Assembly: GCA_023411175.1 (NCBI GenBank)
Contig: JAEYPB010000041.1
Coordinates: 1 to 32,360, forward strand
Direction of reading: 5' to 3'
DNA length: 32,360 nucleotides
Source of the DNA: Bacillota bacterium
GTDB taxonomy: Bacteria > Bacillota > Clostridia > Christensenellales > Aristaeellaceae
This document shows positions 16,227 through 26,021 of the stretch, piece by piece. Both the position numbers and the translations under genes were made by a program. Under the pieces are notes generated by a model. The model made no database searches. It worked only from the letters and a program-made list of their open reading frames with translations, and had not been told where the DNA came from. Numbering within the stretch: the stretch's first letter is position 1; each line of letters begins with the position of its first letter.

Positions 16227-16255
16227 ATTATAAGAAAAACACGCCATCCTGTCAA
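16227..16255 (-). promoter_or_regulatory. Consensus sigma-A promoter of proA
   Basis: On the minus strand TTGACA (16255-16250), 17-base spacer, TATAAT (16232-16227). Both boxes are perfect. The transcript would start near 16220, giving a leader of about 30 bases. Confidence 0.85.
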
Positions 16256-16324
16256 CGCCGTCGAAGTCCGCCCGGTAAAGCTGACGTTACTTGGCAATTA
16301 AGCCGGGAAATTGCGCCGGTTTTG

Positions 16325-16333
16325 TGGTATAAT
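16325..16333 (+). promoter_or_regulatory. Extended -10 promoter of the thioesterase-radC operon
   Basis: TGGTATAAT (TATAAT at 16328-16333) is a perfect extended -10 element; the -35 region is weak, which the TGn motif can compensate. It lies 20 bases before the TTG start, divergent from the proA promoter. Confidence 0.6.
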
Positions 16334-16353
16334 ATGGCCCGGAGGGGATCAGT

Positions 16354-17085
16354 TTGAAACCGATTTTTGAGACAAGTTTTGCGCTGCGCGCGCCCGATAC
16401 CGACTTTTGCGGCGCGTGGCGGCCCGGCGCGGTCTTTACCGCCATGCAGGAGTTGGGCGAGGCCCACAGCGCCCAGCTTAATGCCGGGTACTTCGCCCTC
16501 CGGGAAAAAGGGCTTGCATGGGTGGTCACGCGGATTCTCCTTCAGATAGACCGTGCGCCCAAGATTGGCGAGATGATCCGCGCCCGCACCTGGCCGGGCA
16601 AGCAGCGCCACGCGATCTACCCGCGCTATTACGCGTTTGAGGATGAGAACGGAAAATCCATCGCCCGCGCGTCGTCTTTGTGGGTTTTGATGGACATCGC
16701 GGCGCGGGAAATGGTGCCCGGCGAGAAATACGGCATCACCGGGTTCGACGAGGCTCCGCTGCCGCCGCCGATCGAAAACCCGGGAGGCATCCCGAAGGTC
16801 GAGGGGGAAGCGAGGCGGGCAACGCGTGTGGTCCTGCCCAGCGACCTCGACATCAACCGCCACGTCAACAACGCCCGGTATGTGGATTGGCTCTGGGATC
16901 AGTTTTCCTACGACTGGCACGACAAAAATCGGCTTGAGCGCATCATTGTGCACTTTACCGGTGAGACGCGGCCGGACGAGGCGCTGGACACCGCCTTTTG
17001 CGCGAGCGGTGCGGCCTTTTGGTTTGCCGGCGAGCGGGACGGGCATAACCACTTTGCGATGGGCGGACATTTCACCGCCCGGTAA
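16354..17085 (+). CDS. Acyl-ACP thioesterase (FatA/B-like double hotdog)
   Basis: A 243-residue enzyme that hydrolyses acyl-ACP to free fatty acid. The first hotdog half has FETSFALRAPDTDFCGAWRPGAVFTAMQE and WVVTRILLQIDRAP. The second half has the family signature VLPSDLDINRHVNNARYVDWLWD (read in parts, around residue 160-180), containing the Asp-x-Asn-x-His-x-Asn-Asn active site typical of bacterial acyl-ACP thioesterases. The start is TTG 16354 with GGAGGGG upstream. It heads an operon with an 85-residue unknown protein (25 bases later) and radC. Acyl chain preference cannot be read from the sequence. Confidence 0.88.
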   Translation: MKPIFETSFALRAPDTDFCGAWRPGAVFTAMQELGEAHSAQLNAGYFALREKGLAWVVTRILLQIDRAPKIGEMIRARTWPGKQRHAIYPRYYAFEDENGKSIARASSLWVLMDIAAREMVPGEKYGITGFDEAPLPPPIENPGGIPKVEGEARRATRVVLPSDLDINRHVNNARYVDWLWDQFSYDWHDKNRLERIIVHFTGETRPDEALDTAFCASGAAFWFAGERDGHNHFAMGGHFTAR

Positions 17086-17110
17086 AAGGCACGAGGGGAA
17101 GGGGAACCCG

Positions 17111-17368
17111 ATGAAGATCGCCCTGACGAACGAGGAAATGGAAAGGCTCCGCGCGGAGACCGAGGGCGGGGAAGGCGAGTGCGTGCTGGACGCCTACGAG
17201 CCGGAGCCCGCGTTTACGATGGAGTTTGAATATGCGAAGGACGGCATCGACGTGCTGGCCGCGGCGTACCTCGCCTACGACCAGCCGATGGACGGCTGGT
17301 ACCTTTCCGACAGGATCGAGGACGCGGAAGCGCTTGCAAAGCTCGTCCGAGCGTTCCTGAACGCCTGA
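17111..17368 (+). CDS. Small acidic protein of unknown function
   Basis: An 85-residue, strongly acidic protein (many Glu and Asp), without cysteine clusters or a membrane segment. It has a predicted helix at the start (TNEEMERLRAETEG) and at the end (SDRIEDAEALAKLVRAFLN), and a central MEFEYAKDGIDVLAAAYLAYDQP. I do not recognise a family. It sits between the thioesterase and radC with an RBS (GAGGGGAAGGGG) about 7 bases upstream, and its stop overlaps the radC start by one base, so it is surely translated with them. Longer frames over this region are shadows of the thioesterase gene. Confidence 0.7.
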   Translation: MKIALTNEEMERLRAETEGGEGECVLDAYEPEPAFTMEFEYAKDGIDVLAAAYLAYDQPMDGWYLSDRIEDAEALAKLVRAFLNA

Positions 17369-18033
17369 TGGACGCTCAGGCGGCGGTTGCGGAACTGATC
17401 GCGCTCGTTGACCCCGGCGCGGACGCCCCTCGCGCGGCGTCGGCGCTTTTTGCGCGCTACGGTGCGATTTCGCAGATTGCCTCCGCTCCGGCGGAGGACA
17501 TTGCGCGCGCGGGCGGCGTCAATATGCAGGCGGCGCAGCTTCTCAGGATCGTGCCTTCGCTGGCCCGGTACCAGGCGCTGGACGCCCACGGCGAGAGGCC
17601 GCTGCTCTCCACCTTCCGCCGGGCGGCGGAATACCTGCCGGCGCTCTACGTGGGGCGGGGATACGAGCACTTTTATCTTCTGTGCCTCGGCGCGGACGGC
17701 CGGCTGATCCGGCCGGCGCTCATCACCCGCGGCACGCTGGATGAGACGGCATTTTACCTGCGCAACATGCTGGACGAGGCGCTCGCGTCGAAGGCTCGCG
17801 CGGTGGTGCTGGCCCACAACCACCCCGGCGGCACGGACGAGCCCTCCGAGGGGGATGTGACCGCCACCCGCATCGCGATCCGCGCGCTGTCCAAGGTGGG
17901 CGTCATGGTGCTGGATCACGCGATCATAGCAAACGGCCGCGCGAACAGCATGCGCGCGGCCGGACTGATTGAAGAGGGCGAGTTCCTGCGGCAGGACCCG
18001 GGGGAAAAGCTGCTACTCGGCTGGCTCGACTGA
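17368..18033 (+). CDS. radC: RadC-family JAMM/MPN+ protein
   Basis: A 221-residue protein. The N-terminal half has a helix-hairpin-helix-like segment (about 20-65: ALFARYGAISQIASAP ... GGVNMQAAQLL). The C-terminal JAB/MPN+ domain carries the zinc metalloprotease-like motif HNHPGGTDEPSEGD with His150, His152 and Asp163. The family is widespread, named for a DNA-repair phenotype later withdrawn in E. coli, and its true function is not settled. The ends of this gene and ysxC overlap tail-to-tail by 21 bases. Confidence 0.9.
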   Translation: MDAQAAVAELIALVDPGADAPRAASALFARYGAISQIASAPAEDIARAGGVNMQAAQLLRIVPSLARYQALDAHGERPLLSTFRRAAEYLPALYVGRGYEHFYLLCLGADGRLIRPALITRGTLDETAFYLRNMLDEALASKARAVVLAHNHPGGTDEPSEGDVTATRIAIRALSKVGVMVLDHAIIANGRANSMRAAGLIEEGEFLRQDPGEKLLLGWLD

Positions 18034-18630
18034 GTCGGCTGGATCGGATGCCTGGAATCTCTCCAGAAGCTCCAGAATCCTGTCGCGCCCCGCGCCGCTC
18101 TCCGCCGAGAAGGGGATGACCTCCCACGGCTGCACGGCGAGCGTGCGGCAGATGGCCTGAATGTTCCGGGCGGTCACCGCGCGGGAGATTTTGTCCGACT
18201 TCGTGGCGACGACGGTGAAGTTCAGGTCGTAGTGGCGCAGGTACTCCACCATCATCTGGTCGTCCTTCGTGGGCTCGTGGCGGATGTCCACCAGCTGCAG
18301 AACGTGCTTCAAATTGGGGCTGCCGGCGAGGAATCCCTCGATCATGCGGCCCCATTTTTTCTTTTCCTCAATGGGCGCGCGGGCAAAGCCGTAGCCCGGG
18401 AGGTCCGCCAGAAAGAGCGACTCGTTGATCTCGTAGATGTTGATCAGGCGGGTCTTCCCCGGCTCGGAGGATGTGCGCGCGAGCTTGTTGTTGCCCGTCA
18501 GCCGGTTGATCATGGAGGACTTGCCCACGTTGCTCTTGCCGGCAAGGGCGACCTCCGGCAGGCCCTGGCCCTCGAAGGGCGCAAGGCCGGGAAGCGAAGT
18601 GACAAACCTGGTTCGCTTGATCGTCAGCAT
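18013..18630 (-). CDS. ysxC: Ribosome biogenesis GTP-binding protein YsxC/EngB
   Basis: A 205-residue GTPase needed for late assembly of the 50S ribosomal subunit. It shows G1 GKSNVGKSS (about residues 31-39), G2 around SSEPGKTRLIN, G3 DLPGYGFA, G4 TKSD and G5 FSAESGAGRD, in the spacing and the length of the EngB family. It follows lon on the same strand with 2 bases between stop and start, an order seen widely in Firmicutes (lon-ysxC). It is most likely expressed from the lon promoter. Its stop codon lies inside the 3' end of radC on the other strand. Confidence 0.96.
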   Translation of the reverse strand: MLTIKRTRFVTSLPGLAPFEGQGLPEVALAGKSNVGKSSMINRLTGNNKLARTSSEPGKTRLINIYEINESLFLADLPGYGFARAPIEEKKKWGRMIEGFLAGSPNLKHVLQLVDIRHEPTKDDQMMVEYLRHYDLNFTVVATKSDKISRAVTARNIQAICRTLAVQPWEVIPFSAESGAGRDRILELLERFQASDPADSVEPAE

Positions 18631-18632
18631 TT

Positions 18633-20960
<2,328 letters not shown>

Positions 20961-20994
20961 GGGCGGGTTCCTCCGTTCGTGATGGTACATGGAT

Positions 20995-21023
20995 ATTATA
21001 TAGACGGTCGTGTTTAGAATCAA
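20995..21023 (-). promoter_or_regulatory. Sigma-A promoter of lon-ysxC
   Basis: On the minus strand TTGATT (21023-21018), 17-base spacer, TATAAT (21000-20995). Transcription should begin near 20988, giving a leader of about 28 bases to the TTG start. No CIRCE or CtsR-like heat-shock operator is visible. Confidence 0.75.
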
Positions 21024-21069
21024 GCATTTGCGGGCAGGTGCTTTTTTACATGCGCGGCGCGTGGCAGAG

Positions 21070-21489
21070 TCAAAGCGCCTTTATGAAGAAGAGCTCGGCG
21101 GGCTGGGCGAGGGGCGTGCCGTCCAAGATCAGGCATCCGGCGTCGCGGTAGCCCTTTTTCCGGTAGAAGTGCTGTGCGCCCTCGTCCGACTGGGTGGAGG
21201 TCATGACCGCCTCATGCCCCGCCGCGCGCATTTCACCCTCCCACGCGGCGAGGGCCGCGCCGCCGTAGCCCCTCCTGCGGTACGGCTCTGAAAGGCACAG
21301 CATCGTCAGGAACGGAACCGAGTCCCAGAACAGGTTGTAGCGCATCACACCCACCGGCGACTCGCCGCAAAGGAGCACGTAGCAGCGGCCCAGCGCGAGC
21401 AGGTTTTGAAGCTCCGTCCGGGCGATGTGGGGGTCGAGGGTTTTCCAGAAGCCCGCGTCATCTTCCGCCGCGGGGCGCAGGTTGAACAT
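21070..21489 (-). CDS. GNAT-family N-acetyltransferase
   Basis: A 139-residue acetyltransferase. The acetyl-CoA binding motif A is LCLSEPYRRRGYGGAALAAWE (in two parts, about residues 65-85), with the R-R-x-G-Y-G loop. The C-terminal GAQHFYRKKGYRDAG is the usual motif B. The substrate is unknown. The start may be ATG 21489, which has AAGGA 8 bases upstream, or ATG 21495, two codons earlier. It is a single gene with its own promoter, divergent from the mesaconase operon. Confidence 0.88.
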   Translation of the reverse strand: MFNLRPAAEDDAGFWKTLDPHIARTELQNLLALGRCYVLLCGESPVGVMRYNLFWDSVPFLTMLCLSEPYRRRGYGGAALAAWEGEMRAAGHEAVMTSTQSDEGAQHFYRKKGYRDAGCLILDGTPLAQPAELFFIKAL

Positions 21490-21548
21490 GGACATCTTCC
21501 TTTCCGCCGTACGCAGGGGGACGAATAGATGAATATATGAAGCATATC

Positions 21549-21577
21549 ATTATACCGTATTTTCTGTACGGGCACAA
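21549..21577 (-). promoter_or_regulatory. Promoter of the GNAT gene
   Basis: On the minus strand TTGTGC (21577-21572), 17-base spacer, TATAAT (21554-21549). It is divergent from, and separated by about 40 bases from, the mesaconase operon promoter. Confidence 0.6.
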
Positions 21578-21619
21578 CGCGCACATGTTGGAAGGAGCGG
21601 GATTTTTTCGTTTCCGGGG

Positions 21620-21648
21620 TTGTGCGGCGGGGTAGAATGCGTTATGAT
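21620..21648 (+). promoter_or_regulatory. Promoter of the mesaconase/fumarase-gntR operon
   Basis: TTGTGC (21620-21625), 17-base spacer, TATGAT (21643-21648). The 9-mer ATTGATATA (21647-21655) overlaps the end of the -10 box and the start site; the same 9-mer follows the -10 box of the glutamate mutase operon. Confidence 0.65.
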
Positions 21649-21676
21649 TGATATAGCACAATCTCGGAGGCTTGGT

Positions 21677-22519
21677 ATGAGAGAAATTGCATCTACACAG
21701 ATCTCGGACGCCATCCGCCATCTCTTGATGGAGGCCAATTATGTGATCGGCCCGGACGTCGAGGCGCGAATGCGAACGTGTCTCGAGGAGGAACCGTCCC
21801 CCGAAGGGCGCGACGTGATGGAGCAGCTGCTTCAGAATTACGAAATCGCGCGGACGGAGCGGGTCGCGATCTGCCAGGACACTGGCATGGCGGTGGTGTT
21901 TCTGGACGTGGGGCAGGACGTTCACATCCAGGGCGATTTGAACGAGGCGGTGGCGGACGGCGTCCGCCGCGCCTATCGGGACGGATACCTGCGCAAGAGC
22001 GTGGTGCGGGATCCGCTGTACGACCGGACCAACACCGGGGACAACACGCCGCCGGTCACCCACATCCGCATCGTGGCGGGCGACCGTGTGGACATCATGG
22101 TTTCCCCCAAGGGCTTCGGCAGCGAAAACATGTCCCGCGTCAAAATGCTGGTTCCCGCGGACGGCGAGGCGGGCGTCGTCAAGTTTGTGACCGAAACCAT
22201 CGAGCAGTCGGGGCCGAACCCCTGTCCGCCGGTGATCGTCGGGGTCGGGATCGGCGGCACGATGGAGATGGCGGCGATCCTCGCCAAGCGCATGACCGCG
22301 CGGCCGCTCAACGAGCCCAATCCCGATCCACGATATGCGGCGCTGGAGGCGCGTATCCTTTCGGAGATCAACAGGACCGGCGTTGGCCCGGCCGGCATCG
22401 GCGGGCGCACGACGGCGCTAGCGGTAAACATCGAGACCTACCCGACGCACATCGCATCGATGCCCGTGGCGGTCAACGGCTGCTGTCACGCGGCGCGGCA
22501 CGCACACAGGACGCTATAG
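21677..22519 (+). CDS. Mesaconase/fumarate hydratase alpha subunit (class I, iron-sulfur)
   Basis: A 280-residue subunit of a two-part [4Fe-4S] hydro-lyase. The three cluster cysteines are visible in ICQDTGMAVVF, NPCPPVIVGVGIGG and VNGCCHAARH. The length matches the separate alpha chains of anaerobe fumarases and L-tartrate dehydratases. Because the next operon encodes the methylaspartate pathway, I infer that it hydrates mesaconate to (S)-citramalate; class I fumarases are known to accept mesaconate. Fumarase or tartrate dehydratase activity cannot be excluded. ATG 21677 has GGAGG 6 bases upstream. The beta subunit follows after 9 bases. Confidence 0.9.
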   Translation: MREIASTQISDAIRHLLMEANYVIGPDVEARMRTCLEEEPSPEGRDVMEQLLQNYEIARTERVAICQDTGMAVVFLDVGQDVHIQGDLNEAVADGVRRAYRDGYLRKSVVRDPLYDRTNTGDNTPPVTHIRIVAGDRVDIMVSPKGFGSENMSRVKMLVPADGEAGVVKFVTETIEQSGPNPCPPVIVGVGIGGTMEMAAILAKRMTARPLNEPNPDPRYAALEARILSEINRTGVGPAGIGGRTTALAVNIETYPTHIASMPVAVNGCCHAARHAHRTL

Positions 22520-22528
22520 GAGGCCCGG

Positions 22529-23083
22529 ATGAAAAGCATCAAAATTCAGCTTCCGCTGACCCCGGAGGTGGCGGGAACGCTGCGCGCCGGCGACGCGGTG
22601 CTCTTAAGCGGCGAGATGTACACCGCCCGCGACGCCGCCCACAAGCGGCTGGTCGCCGCGCTGGACGAGGGGCGCGCGCTCCCGTTTAACCTCAAGAACC
22701 AGCTGATCTACTACGTCGGGCCCGCGCCCGCGTCCCCCGGACACGCCGTGGGATCCGCCGGCCCCACCACCAGCTACCGGATGGACGCCTACGCCCCGAA
22801 GCTGCTCGAAGCGGGGCTCCTGGGCATGATGGGCAAGGGCATCCGGAACGCCACCGTCGTCGAGGCGATGAAAAAGCGCGGCGCGGTCTACTTCGGCGCG
22901 GTGGGCGGCGCGGCGGCGCTGATCGCCCAGCGGATCGAGAAGAGCGAGGTGATCGCCTATCCGGACCTCGGGCCGGAGGCTATCCACCGTTTCACCGTCA
23001 GGGATTTTCCCGCGCTGGTTCTGATCGACGCCCACGGGATGAACCTCTACGACATCGGCCCCGCCCGCTACAGGCAGCGGTGA
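22529..23083 (+). CDS. Mesaconase/fumarate hydratase beta subunit
   Basis: A 184-residue C-terminal-type subunit of the class I fumarase/tartrate dehydratase family. It has LLSGEMYTARDAAHKRL (about residues 25-41), YYVGPAPASPGHAVGSAGPTTSYRMD (read in parts; the GPTTSxRMD motif binds substrate carboxylate) and GKGIRNATVVEAMKKRGAVYFGAVGGAAAL. It acts as a complex with the alpha chain encoded just upstream (RBS AGGAGG). The GntR regulator begins 23 bases after its stop codon. Substrate assignment to mesaconate rests on the neighbouring glutamate mutase operon. Confidence 0.9.
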   Translation: MKSIKIQLPLTPEVAGTLRAGDAVLLSGEMYTARDAAHKRLVAALDEGRALPFNLKNQLIYYVGPAPASPGHAVGSAGPTTSYRMDAYAPKLLEAGLLGMMGKGIRNATVVEAMKKRGAVYFGAVGGAAALIAQRIEKSEVIAYPDLGPEAIHRFTVRDFPALVLIDAHGMNLYDIGPARYRQR

Positions 23084-23106
23084 CAGGGGCGCGGGAGGGA
23101 CGCGGC

Positions 23107-24078
23107 ATGGACATCCGCCTGGATCCTGCGGGCGGCGCGCCGGTTTACATGCAGCTGGCGGAGGCCGTGCTGAAAAAAATCGAGCGGGGCGAGCTTTCGC
23201 CCGGCGATCAATTGCCCACCGTGCGCGAGATGTCCCGGGCGACGGGGCTCGCGCCCGGCACGGTTCGCCACGCCTACGACGCGCTGGTGCGCGGCGGCGC
23301 GGTGGACATGGCCCAGGGGCGGGGCACCTTCGTCAAGGCCGTCGAGCCGGGCGGAACGAGCCGCCAGAAGCAGGCGCAGACGGCCATCGAGGCGCTCCTT
23401 GACCGCATGGACGAGCTGGGCTTTACGCCCCGGGAGGTGTCCATGTACCTGTCGCTGGCGCTTCGGCAGCGCGGCGCCGTGAAAAAGCTGATCCCGGTGG
23501 CGGTGGTGGACTGCAACCCGGAATCGGTGCGGCAGGTGGCGCTGCAGCTGTCTTTTTTCTCCGGCGTGGAGCTTTCGGAGTTTCTCCTCGAGGATGTGCG
23601 CGGCGCGGCGGGCGGGATTCTGGACGCGTACCCGCTGATTGTCACCACCCAGACCCATGGCCACGAACTGGCGGCGCTCATGGGCGGGCGGCAGGATGCC
23701 ATCGGCAAGGTGGTGCTCTCGCCCAGCGCCGAGACCATCATGGAACTGTCCCGCGTCTCCGGCGCTGAGGGCGCCCTGATCTACTGCGAGACGCCGCGCT
23801 TCGCCCAGATCGTGCGCAATGGCCTTCGCCTGTTCCCGAACCTGGCCGCGAACGCCCGCGTCGTCATCGCGGGGACGGCGCCGCTGGAAGAACGGCTTTC
23901 CGGGGCGCAGGTGCTGCTCGCCCCGCCGGACTACCTCTCCTTCGCGTCCGCGGAGGACGCCGACGCGCTGGAGCGCTTCGCGCTGCGCGGCGGCGCGGTG
24001 GTCAAATACCACCATCAGATCGACCGAGGCTCCCTGATGTACATCGAGGACAGGATCAAGGCCCTCGCGCAGGGGTGA
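23107..24078 (+). CDS. GntR-family regulator with unusual C-terminal domain
   Basis: A 323-residue regulator. Residues about 8-75 form a GntR winged helix-turn-helix (PVYMQLAEAVLKKIERGELSP, QLPTVREMSRATGLAPGTVRHAYDAL, GRGTFVK). The C-terminal 230 residues are neither the FadR, HutC nor aminotransferase type. They look like two alpha/beta lobes (VAVVDCNPESVRQVALQL; PLIVTTQTHGHELAALMG; ARVVIAGTAPLEERLSGAQVLLAPPDYLSF), which recalls periplasmic-binding or nucleoside-sensing folds, but I do not recognise the family. ATG 23107 has GGGAGGGA upstream. Lying between the mesaconase genes and the glutamate mutase operon, it is the likely regulator of both, sensing a pathway intermediate. Confidence 0.85.
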   Translation: MDIRLDPAGGAPVYMQLAEAVLKKIERGELSPGDQLPTVREMSRATGLAPGTVRHAYDALVRGGAVDMAQGRGTFVKAVEPGGTSRQKQAQTAIEALLDRMDELGFTPREVSMYLSLALRQRGAVKKLIPVAVVDCNPESVRQVALQLSFFSGVELSEFLLEDVRGAAGGILDAYPLIVTTQTHGHELAALMGGRQDAIGKVVLSPSAETIMELSRVSGAEGALIYCETPRFAQIVRNGLRLFPNLAANARVVIAGTAPLEERLSGAQVLLAPPDYLSFASAEDADALERFALRGGAVVKYHHQIDRGSLMYIEDRIKALAQG

Positions 24079-24156
24079 ACTAAACCTTGTAATAATCCCT
24101 GGCGTTCCGTGCACATGGCGCGGGGCGCTTTTTTGCAAACTTTTCTCTGGGAGTGG

Positions 24157-24185
24157 TTGACAATTGTTCTATATCATAGTACGAT
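24157..24185 (+). promoter_or_regulatory. Promoter of the glutamate mutase operon
   Basis: TTGACA (24157-24162), 17-base spacer, TACGAT (24180-24185), 38 bases before glmS. The -35 box is perfect and is overlapped by the palindrome ACAATTGT (24160-24167). Confidence 0.8.
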
Positions 24186-24194
24186 ATTGATATA
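24170..24194. promoter_or_regulatory. Candidate operator in the glutamate mutase promoter
   Basis: TATATCA (24170-24176) and TGATATA (24188-24194) form a 7-bp inverted repeat around the -10 box. A protein bound here would block polymerase. The right arm is part of ATTGATATA, shared with the mesaconase promoter. The GntR gene next door is the natural candidate binder. Confidence 0.5.
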
Positions 24195-24223
24195 AACCAA
24201 ATGTGACGTACGGGGTGGAGCAC

Positions 24224-24673
24224 ATGCCGGAGAGAAACATGGTGCTGGGCGTTATCGGCGCGGACGTACACGCCGTTGGCAACCAGATTCTGAACTACGC
24301 GTTCACACAGGCGGGCTTTCACGTGGTCAATCTGGGCGTGATGGTTTCGCAGGAGGAGTTCATTGAGGCGGCGATCGAGTCCGGAGCGGGCGCGATCGTC
24401 GTTTCTTCGCTCTACGGCCACGGCGAACTCGACTGCCGCGGTCTCCGCGAGCGGTGCGACGAGGCCGGGCTGAAGGGCATCCTTCTGTACGTGGGCGGCA
24501 ACATCGTCGTGGGCAAACAGCCCTTCGACGCGGTGAAAAAGCGGTTTGAGGACATGGGGTTTGACAAGGTCTTCGGCCCCGGCACGCCGCCGGAGGTGAC
24601 CATCGAGGCGCTCAAGGCGGACTTTGAGGCCAGGGAGGCTGGTGGCGCGGGTGCGAGCGGTTCTTCTGATTGA
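24224..24673 (+). CDS. glmS: Glutamate mutase (methylaspartate mutase) S subunit, B12-binding
   Basis: A 149-residue cobalamin-binding chain of the enzyme that rearranges L-glutamate to (2S,3S)-3-methylaspartate. The B12 motif DVHAVG gives Asp14, His16 and Gly19; with the start at ATG 24224 the cobalt-ligand histidine falls at position 16, as in the Clostridium enzyme. SSLYGHGE and YVGGNIVVGKQ are the other cobalamin contacts. GGTGGAG precedes the start. An in-frame GTG at 24203 would add seven residues and is less likely. It is the first gene of the operon; glmL overlaps its end. No cobalamin riboswitch is visible in the short leader. Confidence 0.97.
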   Translation: MPERNMVLGVIGADVHAVGNQILNYAFTQAGFHVVNLGVMVSQEEFIEAAIESGAGAIVVSSLYGHGELDCRGLRERCDEAGLKGILLYVGGNIVVGKQPFDAVKKRFEDMGFDKVFGPGTPPEVTIEALKADFEAREAGGAGASGSSD

Positions 24674-26021
24674 CTTCGGCAGCACCTACACCAAGGTGGC
24701 TGCGGTGGACGTGGAGGGAGAGGCCATTCTGGGCGTCGCGCAGAGCGGCACCACCGCCTCGGAGGACATTTCCATCGGCCTCGAACGGGCGGTCGCGCGC
24801 CTTCGGGCTGAGATCGGGGATGTGGCGTTCGCCGAGCGGTACGCCTGCTCGTCGGCGGCCGGGGGTCTGAGGATGATCGCCAGCGGCCTCGTGCCGAGCC
24901 TCACCGCCGAGGCGGCCAAGCGCGCGGCGCTGGGGGCGGGGGCGAAGGTCGTCCGCACCTACAGCTACGAGCTGACGACGGAGGATCTTTCCGAAATCGC
25001 CCGGCTGAAGCCGGACATCATGCTCCTGACCGGCGGCACGGACGGCGGCAACCGGGACGCAATCCTCGGGAACGCCCGGGCGCTGACCCGGCTTGAGACG
25101 CCTTTTCCGGTGGTGGTGGCGGGCAACCGCGCGGTGTGCGAGGCCTGCGTCGGCATCCTGACCGGCGCGGGACGCGAGGCCATCCGCTGTGAAAACGTGA
25201 TGCCTACCTTTAACCAGCTGAACATCGGCCCCGCGCAGGCGGTGATCCGCGAATTGTTTTTAAAGCGCATCGTCGCGGGTAAGGGGCTCACGAAGGCGCA
25301 GGCGCTCCTGGACGGCATCCTGATGCCCACGCCGTCGGCGGTGCTCGCCGCGCTCACGCTCTTCGCGGAGGACGCGGGCGAGCTGGTGGCGGCGGACCTG
25401 GGCGGCGCCACCACGGACATTTATTCGATTACCGAAGGGTTGCCCACCCGCGCCGGGACGATCTTGAAGGGCCTCCCGGAGCCCTACGCCAAGCGCACCG
25501 TGGAAGGCGACATCGGAATGCGCTACAGCGCCCGGGGCGTCGTGGAGGGCGCGGGGATGGCGGCGGTGTGCGGGGCCTCCGGCAGGGCGGAGGGCGAGGT
25601 TCGCGCCTGGCTTGAAAAGATCGACCAGTGCCCGGACGTGCTGGCGGAGACCGGCGCGGAAAGGGACGTCGACCGGGCGCTGGCGGCGCTCGCCATCGAG
25701 CTGGGGCTACTGCGCCACGCTGGGGAGATCGAGCAGGTGTTTACCCCGATGGGCGTCGCCTACCAGCAGACGGGCAAGGACCTGACCCGCGTCATGACCA
25801 TCGTACTGACCGGCGGCGCGCTGGTGCACGCGGAGAACCCGGAGGCCATCCTTCGGCGCGCGCTCGCGGGAGACCACCCGTCCAGCCTGATGCCCCGGGA
25901 GGCGCGCGCGGTGGTGGACCGGCGCTACATCCTCTTCGCGATGGGCCTTCTCAGCGGTACATACAGGGAACTCGCAAGAAAACTTCTAAAGAAGGAGTTT
26001 CGATATGGAAATTCGCAATAA
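24651..26021 (+). CDS. glmL: MutL/GlmL protein, ASKHA-fold partner of glutamate mutase
   Basis: A 456-residue protein of the MutL/GlmL family (not the mismatch-repair MutL). The N-terminal phosphate loop is LLIDFGSTYTKVAAVDVEG, and a second ATPase motif reads VAADLGGATTDIYSI (about residue 245-260). These place it in the actin/Hsp70/hexokinase ATPase superfamily. In Clostridia it always sits between glmS and glmE and is thought to reactivate or assemble the B12 enzyme. I choose GTG 24651 because it gives the family start (MRAVLLIDFG); GTG 24642 is closer to the RBS AGGGAGG and is an alternative. It overlaps glmS by 23 bases and glmE by 17. Confidence 0.93.
   Translation: MRAVLLIDFGSTYTKVAAVDVEGEAILGVAQSGTTASEDISIGLERAVARLRAEIGDVAFAERYACSSAAGGLRMIASGLVPSLTAEAAKRAALGAGAKVVRTYSYELTTEDLSEIARLKPDIMLLTGGTDGGNRDAILGNARALTRLETPFPVVVAGNRAVCEACVGILTGAGREAIRCENVMPTFNQLNIGPAQAVIRELFLKRIVAGKGLTKAQALLDGILMPTPSAVLAALTLFAEDAGELVAADLGGATTDIYSITEGLPTRAGTILKGLPEPYAKRTVEGDIGMRYSARGVVEGAGMAAVCGASGRAEGEVRAWLEKIDQCPDVLAETGAERDVDRALAALAIELGLLRHAGEIEQVFTPMGVAYQQTGKDLTRVMTIVLTGGALVHAENPEAILRRALAGDHPSSLMPREARAVVDRRYILFAMGLLSGTYRELARKLLKKEFRYGNSQ

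Noticed and set aside
14827..16233. A 468-codon open frame on the plus strand
   Set aside because: It is antisense to proA, with no RBS and no recognisable domain.
24079..24223. Cobalamin riboswitch before the B12-dependent glutamate mutase operon
   Set aside because: The leader downstream of the promoter is only about 30 bases, too short for a cobalamin riboswitch, and no B12-box-like sequence is seen.
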